Shown piece after piece: positions 49,906 to 57,890 of a stretch of DNA of 64,000 nt. Origin of the DNA: Xanthobacteraceae bacterium (lineage in GTDB: Bacteria; Pseudomonadota; Alphaproteobacteria; Rhizobiales; Xanthobacteraceae). The notes beneath the pieces are model-generated. The model saw only the letters and a list, made by a program, of their open reading frames with translations, had not been told where the DNA came from and made no database searches. Positions within the stretch are counted from its first letter, which is position 1, and the number at the start of each line of letters is the position of its first letter. The stretch lies in contig JAHBZB010000001.1 of the NCBI GenBank assembly GCA_019635635.1, positions 434,001 to 498,000 on the forward strand, in the 5' to 3' direction. Both the position numbers and the translations under genes were made by a program.

Positions 49906-50592
49906 ATGCAGCTTTATCATCAGTTCTTCTGCCCCCATTCGCGTTTCGTCCGCCTCGCGCTCGCCGAGTACGGGATCGATGCGGTTTTGACCGAGGAGCA
50001 CGAATGGAAGCGCCGCCCCGAGTTCCTGTCGCTGAACCCGGCGGGCACCGTGCCGGTGCTGGTCGATGAGACATTGGCCGTGCCGGGCGCAAACGTGATC
50101 GCGGAATATCTCGACGAGAGTTATGGCAGCCAGGTCGCCGACCGGCGCCTGATGCCGGCGTCCAGCGCCGATCGCGTCGAAGTGCGGCGTCTGATGACGT
50201 GGTTCAACTCGAAGTTTTTCAGCGAAGTCAGCGAGCTGATCGCGCGCGAAAAAATCTGGAAGCGCTACATGCGGCCCGAAGAGGGCGGCGGGCCGCCGGA
50301 CAGTTTCGTGATCCGCACCGCGCGCGCCAATATCGGCGAGCATTTGCGCTATCTCGGCTGGCTTGCGAAAACCCGCAAATGGCTGGCCGGCGAGAAACTG
50401 ACCTATGCCGATCTCGCGGCGGCCGCACACTTATCGACGTGCGATTACCTGGGTGACGTGCCGTGGCAGGAAGACGAGAACGCGAAGAACTGGTACGCGA
50501 AAGTGAAGTCGCGCCCGGCATTCCGCGTGCTGCTCGCCGAGACGATTCCGGGTCTGCCGGCGGCGGCCTCCTACACCAACCTCGACTTCTGA
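49906..50592 (+). CDS. Glutathione S-transferase family protein
   Basis: A 228-residue two-domain GST. The thioredoxin-like domain starts LYHQFFCPHSRFVRLAL, where the Cys-Pro-His-Ser motif could provide a catalytic cysteine. PAGTVPVLVDE contains the cis-proline, and the glutathione-binding acid/Ser region is ANVIAEYLDE. The helical domain begins near RRLMTWFN and contains TYADLAAAAHLS. Substrate is unknown. Its stop TGA overlaps the probable CTG start of queG, so both are likely co-expressed. Confidence 0.9.
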   Translation: MQLYHQFFCPHSRFVRLALAEYGIDAVLTEEHEWKRRPEFLSLNPAGTVPVLVDETLAVPGANVIAEYLDESYGSQVADRRLMPASSADRVEVRRLMTWFNSKFFSEVSELIAREKIWKRYMRPEEGGGPPDSFVIRTARANIGEHLRYLGWLAKTRKWLAGEKLTYADLAAAAHLSTCDYLGDVPWQEDENAKNWYAKVKSRPAFRVLLAETIPGLPAAASYTNLDF

Positions 50593-51725
50593 AAAATCCG
50601 GCATCGCTCAAAGCCGAACTGATCGCGCGCGCGCGGCAGGAAGGCTTCGACGCGGTCGGCGTCGCGCATCCGGATTCGATCCGGGACGCCGCGCCGCATC
50701 TTCACAGATGGATTGCCGAGCAGCGTCATGGCGACATGACGTGGATGGAAACGCATGCGGCGCGCCGCGCGCACCCGAACGCGCTCTGGGAGCACGCGGG
50801 CGCGGTCGTGATGTTCGGACTGAACTACGGCCCCGGTCACGACCCGCGCGAAATCCTGAAAGAGAAGATGCGCGGCGCGATTTCGGTCTATGCGCAGGGC
50901 GACGACTATCACGAACTCATCAAGGGCAAGCTCAAGCGTCTCGGCCAATGGCTCGCGCACAAGACCGGGAGCGAGCTGAAAGTCTTCGTCGATACCGCAC
51001 CGCTGATGGAAAAGCCGCTGGCGCAATCCGCAGGGCTCGGCTGGCAGGGCAAGCACACCAATCTCGTTTCGCGCGAGCATGGCTCCTGGTTTTTTCTCGG
51101 CGCGATGCTCACGCAAACGGCGCTGCCGCTGGACGCGCGCGAGATCGACCATTGCGGCTCCTGCCGCGCCTGTCTCGACGCCTGCCCGACGGATGCTTTC
51201 CCCGCGCCCTATCAATTGGATGCGCGGCGCTGCATTTCGTATCTGACCATCGAGCATAAAGGCCCGATCCCGCGCGAGCTCAGGAAAGCCATCGGCAACC
51301 GCATCTATGGCTGCGACGACTGCCTCGCCGCCTGCCCATGGAATAAATTCGCGCGCGCGGGGCGCGAGCAGAAACTTGCCGCGCGTGAAGAGAACCGCGC
51401 GCCCTCCTTGTCCGGACTTGCATCGCTCGATCAGGAATCGTTTCGCGCGCGCTTTTCGAAATCGCCGATCAAGCGCACGGGCCGCGACCGGTTCGTGCGG
51501 AACGTCCTGATTGCGATCGGAAATTCAGGGGCGCCTTCGCTCGTGCCGGACGCGGTCGCGCGGCTCGAGGACGAATCTCCGCTGGTGCGGGGCGCCGCGG
51601 TGTGGGCAGCAGGCGAACTCTTAAGCCAGGACGAGTTCGCGAAACTCGCGGCGGAAAAATTTTCGGAGGAGAGTGATGACGGTGTGCGCGCGGAATGGAG
51701 CGCCGCGCTTACGGCTTCGCGCTGA
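50589..51725 (+). CDS. queG: tRNA epoxyqueuosine reductase QueG, probable CTG start
   Basis: Cobalamin- and [4Fe-4S]-dependent enzyme making queuosine from epoxyqueuosine in tRNA. About 378 residues. Two iron-sulfur motifs are seen: CGSCRACLDACPTDAF and CDDCLAACPWN. The substrate pocket DTAPLMEKPLAQ and GWQGKHTNLV are QueG signatures. The last 80 residues are HEAT-like. No ATG, GTG or TTG is near the conserved start LKAELIARARQEGFDAVGVAHP; the best candidate is CTG 50589, overlapping the GST stop (CTGA). The next upstream choice is GTG 50463, which would overlap GST by 130 bases. The 3' end overlaps the convergent hydrolase by 17 bases. Confidence 0.93.
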   Translation: MKNPASLKAELIARARQEGFDAVGVAHPDSIRDAAPHLHRWIAEQRHGDMTWMETHAARRAHPNALWEHAGAVVMFGLNYGPGHDPREILKEKMRGAISVYAQGDDYHELIKGKLKRLGQWLAHKTGSELKVFVDTAPLMEKPLAQSAGLGWQGKHTNLVSREHGSWFFLGAMLTQTALPLDAREIDHCGSCRACLDACPTDAFPAPYQLDARRCISYLTIEHKGPIPRELRKAIGNRIYGCDDCLAACPWNKFARAGREQKLAAREENRAPSLSGLASLDQESFRARFSKSPIKRTGRDRFVRNVLIAIGNSGAPSLVPDAVARLEDESPLVRGAAVWAAGELLSQDEFAKLAAEKFSEESDDGVRAEWSAALTASR

Positions 51726-52506
51726 CTTCGCCCGCGAGTTCTTCCACGGTCTTCAATAGCCGTTCGATGTCTTCCGGCCGCGACAGGCGATGATCGCCGT
51801 CTTTGACGAGCGTCATGGTCACGTCGTCCTGCGCCAAACACGAAACCAGTTTCATTGCGTGCTGCCAGGGCACGTCCGGATCGAGCACGCCTTGCAGGAT
51901 GCGCACCGGGCATTTCACCTGAATCGGCGAGCCGAGCAGAAGATGCTTGCGGCCGTCTTCGATCAGCCCCTTCGTGATCGCGTAGGGCGGATCGCCATAA
52001 ACCGAGGGCCGCTCCCACTGACCGGTTGTCTCGATCTGCTTTCGCACCTCGTCCGAAAAATTCTTCCACATCAGTTCTTCGGTGAAATCCGGCGCGGGCG
52101 CGATCAGTACGAGGCCGGCGAGCTTCGCGTCCGGCGCGAGCGAGGGATCGTTTGCAAGCGCGCGCGCGAGCAGCAGCGCCATCCAGCCGCCCATCGAGGA
52201 GCCGATTACGATCTGGGACCCGCGGGTGCGCGTCTTGAACACCGCGAGCGATTCCTCGAGCCACTGCGAGATGGTGCCGTCTTCGAATTTTCCGCCGGAT
52301 TCGCCGTGACCCGAATAATCGAAGCGAATGAAGGCGCGGCCGGTCTTCGCCGCATACTCCCCCAAAGCGACAGCCTTGGTGCCCTTCATGTCGGACTTGA
52401 ACCCGCCGAGCCAAAACAATCCCGGAGATGTTCCGGCGCGCGCACGAATAGCGATCCGCCGCGCAGGATCGCCTACCGATAGATATTCGGGTTCGCCGTT
52501 TTCCAT
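51709..52506 (-). CDS. Alpha/beta hydrolase
   Basis: Serine hydrolase of 265 residues. The nucleophile elbow is GSSMGGWMA (Ser about 104); the acid is likely the Asp in QGVLDPDVPW and the histidine that of KDGDHRLSRPED. The FDYSGHGESGG loop after strand 4 suggests an esterase, thioesterase or lipase; the overall pattern (short lid, SGHGESGG) resembles ABHD10-like hydrolases. It starts at ATG 52506, divergent from the glycosyltransferase gene, and ends inside the 3' end of queG. Substrate is unknown. Confidence 0.87.
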   Translation of the reverse strand: MENGEPEYLSVGDPARRIAIRARAGTSPGLFWLGGFKSDMKGTKAVALGEYAAKTGRAFIRFDYSGHGESGGKFEDGTISQWLEESLAVFKTRTRGSQIVIGSSMGGWMALLLARALANDPSLAPDAKLAGLVLIAPAPDFTEELMWKNFSDEVRKQIETTGQWERPSVYGDPPYAITKGLIEDGRKHLLLGSPIQVKCPVRILQGVLDPDVPWQHAMKLVSCLAQDDVTMTLVKDGDHRLSRPEDIERLLKTVEELAGEVSAKP

Positions 52507-52547
52507 GCTCGCCGCGTAATATGCCGCGCAAGTGAAGGCAAGCCGCC

Positions 52548-53786
52548 TTGCGATTGCCGCATCCGGATTTTAAGAATCCGGCCGTGGCGATTCCCGCGAA
52601 CCAACTGCACGAAAGACCGCTCACCGTCGTACAGGTCGTACCCGACCTGCAACCGAGCGGCACCGTCCATCACGCGCTCGAAATCGCGGAAGCGCTTTCG
52701 CGCGCGAAGCACCGCCCGGTCATCGTTTCCGAAGGCGGGCGCATGGAAGCGGCTGCGGAGCGCCTCGGCGCCACCGTCATCAAGCTTCCGGTCGCGAGCA
52801 AGAATCCGACCCAGATGGTCGCAAATGCGCGGAAGCTCGCGGAGTTGTCGCGCGATCTTTCGGCCGATGTGCTGCATGCGCAGGGGCGCGCGCCGGCGTG
52901 GAGTTGCCTCGTCGCAAACAAGATTTCCAGGGTGCCGTTCATCGCCACCTATGACGGCAGCTTCTCGGAGCGCAATCCGCTCAAGCGCCTCTACAACAGC
53001 GTGATGGTGCGCGGCGCACGCGTGATCGCGCCGGGCGAGCGGCTCGCGAAGATGATCGAGGAGCGCTACGGCACCGCGCGCGAGAAGATTTCCGTCGTGC
53101 CGCATGCGATCGACTTCGAGGCGTTCAATCCGGCGCATGTCGATCCGCTGGAGCGCGCGCTGCTCGCGAACCAGTGGGGCGTGGCTCCCAAGGATCGCGT
53201 GATCCTGCTGCCCGGCAGGTTGTCGCGCCCGAAGGCGCCGCATCTGCTGGTCGAAGCGGCGGCGCGCCTGCGCGAAGCCGGCCTGAAAGACTTCATCTGC
53301 ATATTCGCGGGCGAGCATCCCGAGCGTTCGGGCTATGCCGGCGATGTCTGGGACCGCATGCACCAGCTCGGCCTTTCGAGCCATGTGCGCTTTGTCGGGC
53401 ATACCGAGGATATGGTCTCGGCCTATTCGCTCGCCGACATCGTGGTCTGCACTTCGGTGAGCCAGGGCGGCCACCGCCGCGCGGTCTTGGAAGCGCAGGC
53501 GATGGGGGTTCCGGTCGCGGTTTCGGATTCCGAGAACGGGGATGAAATCGTGCGCGCGGCTCCCTATATCTCGGAGGCACGGGCGACCGGCGTGCTCTAC
53601 CGCTCGGGCGATAGCGCAGAGCTGGCGCAAACTCTCTTCAAATTGCTGGCAATGGGTGCTGCGTCCCGCCGCGCCATGGGCGTGCGCGGCCGGGAATGGA
53701 TCGCCTCGCATTTCTCGAAAGAGAGCTTTGCGGAGCGTCTGCTCGCAGTCTATCGCGAAGTCGCCAACAAGCCGGTCGCATCATGA
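52548..53786 (+). CDS. Glycosyltransferase family 4
   Basis: GT-B fold glycosyltransferase of about 412 residues. The N-terminal domain has VVQVVPDLQPSGTVHHALEIAEAL, with a donor/acceptor glycine-rich loop, and DVLHAQGRAPAW. The C-terminal nucleotide-sugar-binding domain has LLPGRLSRPKAPHLLVEAA and RAVLEAQAMGVPVAVSDSENG, the EX7E-like segment of retaining GT4 enzymes. The start is TTG 52548; GTG 52584 is an alternative. It may act on LPS or other surface sugars; the position between a hydrolase and infC gives no pathway. A hairpin follows 3 bases past its stop codon. Confidence 0.88.
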   Translation: MRLPHPDFKNPAVAIPANQLHERPLTVVQVVPDLQPSGTVHHALEIAEALSRAKHRPVIVSEGGRMEAAAERLGATVIKLPVASKNPTQMVANARKLAELSRDLSADVLHAQGRAPAWSCLVANKISRVPFIATYDGSFSERNPLKRLYNSVMVRGARVIAPGERLAKMIEERYGTAREKISVVPHAIDFEAFNPAHVDPLERALLANQWGVAPKDRVILLPGRLSRPKAPHLLVEAAARLREAGLKDFICIFAGEHPERSGYAGDVWDRMHQLGLSSHVRFVGHTEDMVSAYSLADIVVCTSVSQGGHRRAVLEAQAMGVPVAVSDSENGDEIVRAAPYISEARATGVLYRSGDSAELAQTLFKLLAMGAASRRAMGVRGREWIASHFSKESFAERLLAVYREVANKPVAS

Positions 53787-53788
53787 TG

Positions 53789-53814
53789 CCAATCTCGGAT
53801 AAATCCGAGATTGG
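53789..53814. terminator. Perfect hairpin after the glycosyltransferase gene
   Basis: Eleven-base inverted repeat CCAATCTCGGA / TCCGAGATTGG with a 4-base loop, beginning three bases after the stop. It has no U-tract on the plus strand, so it may be a Rho-assisted terminator or an RNA-stabilising element rather than a simple intrinsic terminator. Confidence 0.5.
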
Positions 53815-53945
53815 TGCAGCAAGTTGACTTACCGCCCGTTTCTACCGATCTTCCCGATGCTTCGCCGTTTTGGGCTGGCCTTCCCATGAAGGTTCTGGTT
53901 CCGGCGTAACAGCGTTCGTTTCAACTGCTAGAGGAGACTGCCCCC

Positions 53946-54485
53946 ATTCGTCGTCCCATGAGAGCCGCCGCGCCGGTGCAGAAAGATGGCCCGCGCACCA
54001 ACGAGGAAATCCGCGTCCGCGAAGTTCAGCTGATCGATGCCGATGGCGAGAACCGCGGAACCGTTCCGACCCACGAAGCCCTCCAGATGGCGAAGGATGC
54101 GGGTCTCGACCTCGTCGAAATCTCGCCGAACAACAACCCGCCCGTCGTAAAGATTCTGGACCACGGCAAATTCAAGTTTCAGGCCCAGAAGAAGGCCGCC
54201 GAAGCGCGCAAGAAGCAGAAGACCGTCGAGGTCAAGGAAATCAAGCTGCGCCCCGGCATCGACAAGCACGACTACGAAGTGAAGATGCGCTCGATGGCCC
54301 GCTTCTTTGAAGAAGGCGACAAGGTGAAGGTCACACTTCGCTTCCGCGGCCGCGAAATGGCGCACCAGGAGCTGGGCTACAAGCTCTTGCAGAAGCTGAA
54401 GGAAGACACGACCACCATCGCGAAAGTCGAGATGGAGCCGATGTCCGAAGGGCGCCAGATCGTCATGATCCTCGCGCCCCGGTGA
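53946..54485 (+). CDS. infC: Translation initiation factor IF-3 with AUU start codon
   Basis: Binds the 30S subunit and enforces correct initiator tRNA and start codon choice. 179 residues from ATT 53946: ATT CGT CGT CCC ATG, giving the conserved N-terminus [29 protein letters not shown] ribosome binding site lies 9-10 bases before the ATT; the ATG four codons later is too far from it. A rare AUU start is the known means by which IF-3 represses its own synthesis in E. coli. Domains: N-terminal alpha/beta ([20 protein letters not shown]), linker [13 protein letters not shown]-terminal domain with [17 protein letters not shown] lipoprotein gene overlaps its stop. Confidence 0.95.
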   Translation: MRRPMRAAAPVQKDGPRTNEEIRVREVQLIDADGENRGTVPTHEALQMAKDAGLDLVEISPNNNPPVVKILDHGKFKFQAQKKAAEARKKQKTVEVKEIKLRPGIDKHDYEVKMRSMARFFEEGDKVKVTLRFRGREMAHQELGYKLLQKLKEDTTTIAKVEMEPMSEGRQIVMILAPR

Positions 54486-54859
54486 CGCTGCTAAACACCA
54501 AACACGTTTGTACGCTGTCCTCTCTCGCGCTGGCCGCCGTCGTTTCGGCCTGCGCGGGCGGGAGCGGCTTGAGCGGCGCCGGTGAGAATGTTGTCGTAAG
54601 CGGCCCCTATCGCGGGATCGCCGACTGCACCTTCGGAAAAATCCGAATGGCGCAGGCCGCCGGACTCAAGCAGAGCGTGGTTCCGAACGAGCAGAAAGTA
54701 CTGCTGACGCTCGAGAGCGGGTCCACGCAGCATTGGGAAATGACCTTCACGCCGGCAGGCGCGACTGCGACGAACGTCGCCATCAGCGGCTCGCTATCCG
54801 CGGGTCCCTATCCGGCCGACAAGGCGCTTCAGACCGCGCGAAGCTGTGCCGCCCGCTGA
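54482..54859 (+). CDS. Putative lipoprotein coupled to infC
   Basis: A 125-residue protein with a lipoprotein-type signal: basic start, hydrophobic [10 protein letters not shown] and lipobox VVSAC (Cys about residue 24), followed by a Gly/Ser-rich spacer. The mature domain has two Cys (ADCTF, RSCAAR) that may pair. I do not recognise the family. The GTG start overlaps the infC stop (GTGA), so it should be translated with IF-3 though it is an envelope protein. A strong hairpin follows, so infC and this gene end the transcript. Confidence 0.72.
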   Translation: MTLLNTKHVCTLSSLALAAVVSACAGGSGLSGAGENVVVSGPYRGIADCTFGKIRMAQAAGLKQSVVPNEQKVLLTLESGSTQHWEMTFTPAGATATNVAISGSLSAGPYPADKALQTARSCAAR

Positions 54860-54900
54860 TTTTACTGCCATCCCGACAGGCCGGTGGATATGACGATCCT

Positions 54901-54924
54901 GGCGCCGCGATAGATCGCGGCGCC
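54901..54924. terminator. Hairpin between the infC-lipoprotein pair and the methyltransferase gene
   Basis: Perfect 10-bp stem GGCGCCGCGA / TCGCGGCGCC with 4-base loop TAGA, between convergent genes. On the plus strand it is followed by TTCCCTCTTT, a moderate U-rich tail. Confidence 0.65.
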
Positions 54925-54934
54925 TTCCCTCTTT

Positions 54935-55921
54935 CTAGTTCGACGCCGCGCGCTGTTCGCGCTCGCGGGCGATGCGGCGCGCGGGCTTCGACATGCCGCT
55001 CAACACGTTCGCACCGATCGGCCAGGGCTTGTTCGCGCCCGAGACCACCGACACGATATCGCGCAACGGCACGCGCTTAATCTCGGCTTGCGGCCGCGAG
55101 ACAAAAAGCTCGGCGTGATAGAAGCCGTCGGCTTCCCGGCCAAAGGCATCGAGACCGAGCGATTCCACGGAGCGAACCGTGGTGTCCATTTCGTCGAGCG
55201 TCGCAAAACGCCGCTGCACGAAACTCGCGCCTTCGAAATGCTCGGTGACCAGCCCCTGCTCGGCAAGCGTCTGCGTGATCGCGCGATAGGGAAACATCCG
55301 CAGCACGAAGGACGCGACCCAGGCCGGACGGCCTTTGCGGGCGAGCTTTGCCAGCCGCTCGAAGGTCTTGCTGGTGACATATCCGACGCAACCGGTGGAA
55401 ACGATGATGTCGGCCTTGGCGAGCTGTTCGGCTTGCTCCGGCGTCGGATCGTTCTGCTCGAGATCGAGCGCATAGCCGAGATCGATCGCGCCGCTTTCCT
55501 GCGCATAGCGTACGGCATTTTCGGAAACGTCGAGGCCGATCACGCGCACGCCCTCGTTCTTCGGCCAGGCGCGGTAGAAGGCGCGGTCGTGGGCCACGAG
55601 TTGGTCGCTGGTCAGTGATTGCAGGTGGGGCGAGACATAGCGCTCGCGGATCGCGTCATAGCTCAGCGCGTATTTCATGAGCGCGCCGTTGACGCCGTAG
55701 GAGCAGCCCAGATCGAGCACGGTAACAGGCTCGTCCTGCTGTTCGGCGCGGGCCTGAATGAGTTGGTCGAAGACCGGCTGCGCGAGATGCGGGATGATGT
55801 AGTCGAGTTGCCCGAGCACGGAAAAATACCGGCGAGGGTCGGCCGAGACATAGATGTCGTCGAAATTCGCCTTGCCGTCGTTGATGGCAGCAAAAGCGAG
55901 CGTCGCGGAATGCGAATTCAT
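54935..55921 (-). CDS. Class I SAM-dependent methyltransferase, unknown substrate
   Basis: A 328-residue protein. SAM motif I is VLDLGCSYGVNGAL (about residues 67-80), then VIGLDVSENAVRYAQESGA as motif II with the ribose-binding Asp. ADIIVSTGCVGYV fits motif IV. The N-terminal 60 residues (FDDIYVSADPRRYFSVLGQLDYIIP) and the C-terminal PWPIGANVLSGMSKPARR are distinctive, but I cannot name a substrate. Its ATG has GGAGG at 9 bases, a strong ribosome binding site. Codon use matches the chromosome, unlike the next ORF upstream (DUF3800). Confidence 0.75.
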   Translation of the reverse strand: MNSHSATLAFAAINDGKANFDDIYVSADPRRYFSVLGQLDYIIPHLAQPVFDQLIQARAEQQDEPVTVLDLGCSYGVNGALMKYALSYDAIRERYVSPHLQSLTSDQLVAHDRAFYRAWPKNEGVRVIGLDVSENAVRYAQESGAIDLGYALDLEQNDPTPEQAEQLAKADIIVSTGCVGYVTSKTFERLAKLARKGRPAWVASFVLRMFPYRAITQTLAEQGLVTEHFEGASFVQRRFATLDEMDTTVRSVESLGLDAFGREADGFYHAELFVSRPQAEIKRVPLRDIVSVVSGANKPWPIGANVLSGMSKPARRIAREREQRAASN

Positions 55922-56172
55922 AGGCTGTAGCCTCCGGTTTGCGGACCGTACGGACCTCCGAGTTTCAAGGAATGGACAAGTGCCCTGCCCGGATCGACCT
56001 TAGGAAAGCGATCCCACGGGTACAACCACGGATGGCGTCTTTGCGGGGATATGCCGCGCCAGATCAAATTGTTGGATTCTTTCAAAGGGTTAGTAACCCC
56101 TTGATTCATAATGCTGAATCTATTATATTGCTTTTAATTCGGCTACGGTCGAAGGGAGATCGCTTGCGATCG

Positions 56173-56193
56173 CCGGGGGCTATAGGCCCCCGG
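56173..56193 (+). terminator. Terminator-like hairpin beside the DUF3800 gene
   Basis: Eight-base stem CCGGGGGC / GCCCCCGG with loop TATAG, followed on the plus strand by GTTTCGTTT. It lies 8 bases from the 3' end of the DUF3800 gene, which is on the other strand, where no U-tract follows. Confidence 0.45.
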
Positions 56194-56200
56194 GTTTCGT

Positions 56201-56995
56201 TTAGGGGAGCCACTTCCTTCCATATCCCTCGATGCGACCGATCCAGCTTCGATGATAGGTCTTATCGAGCAAAATCTTGGCTACGGTTGTGCCGTAGTCT
56301 TGTGGTTGTGCGATTTTCAATCTCTCAAATTTGTAGGCACGGTGGGCTGGGTGTGCCAGCAGGTCGGCAATCTGCACCGCCGCCACATTATCCGTTTTAG
56401 GCACGAGCTTTAGCTCGCGGGAGATCAGACACCTTTGAATTACGTCTGGCCTCACTGTCGTTCCGTTATCGTAAAAGTATCGAAACGCGCGTCGTAACTG
56501 CGCGTCGTCTTTGGGATTACGCGCTTCGCCCATTACATCGCCGGTGAACCCGGCATAATGCAGAAAGAGAGCGTATCGCTCCAAAAGGCATGTCAAAACG
56601 TAATGATATGGACTGAACTGCCAGACTTTGTACTTTTCGAAATGCTCTTGCTTATCGATGGAAACAGTAAACGCGGGTTTCGGAAGACCATGAACAATAT
56701 CGAGGAATCCGGTATCGAATTTCGCTCTCACGCCCTGCTGCTTGAGGACTTCGAATTTGCCCTTTGCGTCAATAATTTCTCGACGATGTAGGACGATGTC
56801 TTTAGTGCCAAAGACGTTGAGCTTCAGATCATCGAGATGCTTGGTTGCAACCGCGTCGTGGTTGTCTTGGCGAATAACGACGCCGGTGAGGCTCAGATAC
56901 CGTTGGTTTTGATCCTTCCGATGCGCTTTTAAATCTCCGGTTCCAGTTTCGTCGAAGTAAAGGCGATACCGCGAAGAAGGATGTACGAACGCCAT
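56201..56995 (-). CDS. DUF3800 domain protein (putative RNase H-like nuclease)
   Basis: A 264-residue protein. The N-terminus YRLYFDETGTGD carries the Asp-Glu-x-Gly motif of DUF3800, and the C-terminal VQIADLLAHPAHRAYKFE gives the second conserved Asp. The fold is thought to be RNase H-like, suggesting nuclease activity (inference). DUF3800 genes are often found in accessory, phage-linked or defence-associated places. Base composition and codon use differ from the flanks (more A/T-ending codons such as AAA, GAT, TTT), and the gap on each side is AT-rich, suggesting horizontal acquisition. GGAG lies eight bases upstream of the ATG. It separates infC from rpmI. Confidence 0.82.
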   Translation of the reverse strand: MAFVHPSSRYRLYFDETGTGDLKAHRKDQNQRYLSLTGVVIRQDNHDAVATKHLDDLKLNVFGTKDIVLHRREIIDAKGKFEVLKQQGVRAKFDTGFLDIVHGLPKPAFTVSIDKQEHFEKYKVWQFSPYHYVLTCLLERYALFLHYAGFTGDVMGEARNPKDDAQLRRAFRYFYDNGTTVRPDVIQRCLISRELKLVPKTDNVAAVQIADLLAHPAHRAYKFERLKIAQPQDYGTTVAKILLDKTYHRSWIGRIEGYGRKWLP

Positions 56996-57028
56996 GACCC
57001 AAGCTCCGAAACAGCCCTAGCTAATGAT

Positions 57029-57085
57029 CTGCTACAACCTACGATTCATCCGATTCTTGGATTAGCCGCAAGGTTGTATCAGCAG
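57029..57085. repeat. Inverted repeat upstream of the DUF3800 gene
   Basis: CTGCTACAACCT (57029-57040) and AGGTTGTATCAGCAG (57071-57085) are inverted copies with a 3-base bulge, separated by 30 bases. It lies 34-90 bases upstream of the DUF3800 start, where its promoter should be. It could be an operator or the edge of an inserted segment. Confidence 0.45.
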
Positions 57086-57130
57086 TGGTAGCGGACCTGC
57101 GTCACTCCCGCCCGGCTCAAATAGACATCC

Positions 57131-57159
57131 CTTGAAAACCCTCGCCGTCTCGTCTATCG
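57131..57159 (+). promoter_or_regulatory. Probable promoter of rpmI-rplT-pheS-pheT
   Basis: CTTGAA and CTATCG separated by 17 bases match the alphaproteobacterial sigma70 pattern CTTGAC-N17-CTATAT. Its position gives a leader of about 115 bases before rpmI. Confidence 0.55.
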
Positions 57160-57280
57160 AAGCGGCCTTCGAGCCGACCGGCCATCATCAGGGCTGCCGT
57201 GGCGGCTTTCGAGCGCTCAATTCCGAGCAAATACAGTGACTTAGCCGGGCTTGCCCGCGTCCAAGTCCATGGAGAGCAAA

Positions 57281-57481
57281 ATGCCCAAGCTGAAGACCAA
57301 GTCCGGCGCGAAGAAACGCTTCAAGATTTCTTCGACCGGCAAGGTGATCTCCGGTCAGGCGGGAAAACGCCACGGCATGATCAAGCGGACCAACAGCCAG
57401 ATCCGGAAGCTGCGCGGCACGCGCGTGATTTCCGAATCCGACGCCGTGCGCGTCCGCAAGATTTTCCTGCCGAACGGCTAA
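57281..57481 (+). CDS. rpmI: 50S ribosomal protein L35
   Basis: Small basic ribosomal protein of 66 residues. [15 protein letters not shown] is the standard N-terminus and GKRHGM is conserved. Start ATG 57281 has GGAGAGCAAA just upstream; the longer ORF (57251) is a non-coding lead. rplT follows 44 bp later. In many bacteria infC precedes rpmI directly; here they are 2.8 kb apart with three other genes between. Confidence 0.97.
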   Translation: MPKLKTKSGAKKRFKISSTGKVISGQAGKRHGMIKRTNSQIRKLRGTRVISESDAVRVRKIFLPNG

Positions 57482-57525
57482 GTGCCGCTCGTTTTCCTAT
57501 TTTCTGATCTTCAAGGAGTTTCACC

Positions 57526-57882
57526 ATGGCTCGCGTCAAACGCGGCGTAACCGCACACGCCAAGCATAAGAAAACCTACAAGGCCGCCAAGGGCTTCCGT
57601 GGCCGCCGCAAGAACACGATCCGCACCGCGAAGGCGGCTGTCGATCGCTCGATGCAGTACGCCTACCGCGACCGCAAGAACAAGAAGCGCACGTTCCGCG
57701 CGCTCTGGATTCAGCGGATCAACGCGGCGGTGCGCGAAGAAGGGCTTGTCTACGGCAAGTTCATCAACGGCCTGAACAAGGCCGGCGTCGAAGTCGACCG
57801 CAAGGTGCTCGCGGACCTCGCCGTGCACGAACCGGTGGCGTTCAAGGCGCTCTGCGCACAGGCTCGCGCCGCGCTCGGCTGA
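57526..57882 (+). CDS. rplT: 50S ribosomal protein L20
   Basis: RNA-binding protein of 118 residues essential for early 50S assembly. The basic N-terminal extension [30 protein letters not shown] and the globular C-terminus [22 protein letters not shown] are standard. AAGGAGT lies upstream of the ATG. The pheS start follows eight bases after its stop. Confidence 0.98.
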   Translation: MARVKRGVTAHAKHKKTYKAAKGFRGRRKNTIRTAKAAVDRSMQYAYRDRKNKKRTFRALWIQRINAAVREEGLVYGKFINGLNKAGVEVDRKVLADLAVHEPVAFKALCAQARAALG

Positions 57883-57890
57883 GCGCCGCG

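Noticed and set aside
55918-56109. 63-residue ORF ending in an ATGA overlap with the methyltransferase start
   Set aside because: Its codons lack the strong third-position GC preference of the chromosome, and the overlapping end (GGA GGC) is simply the Shine-Dalgarno of the methyltransferase. The overlap looks accidental.
57029-57085. Integron attC site
   Set aside because: The inverted repeat resembles one superficially, but the arms do not satisfy the RYYYAAC and GTTRRRY core motifs and there is no integrase.
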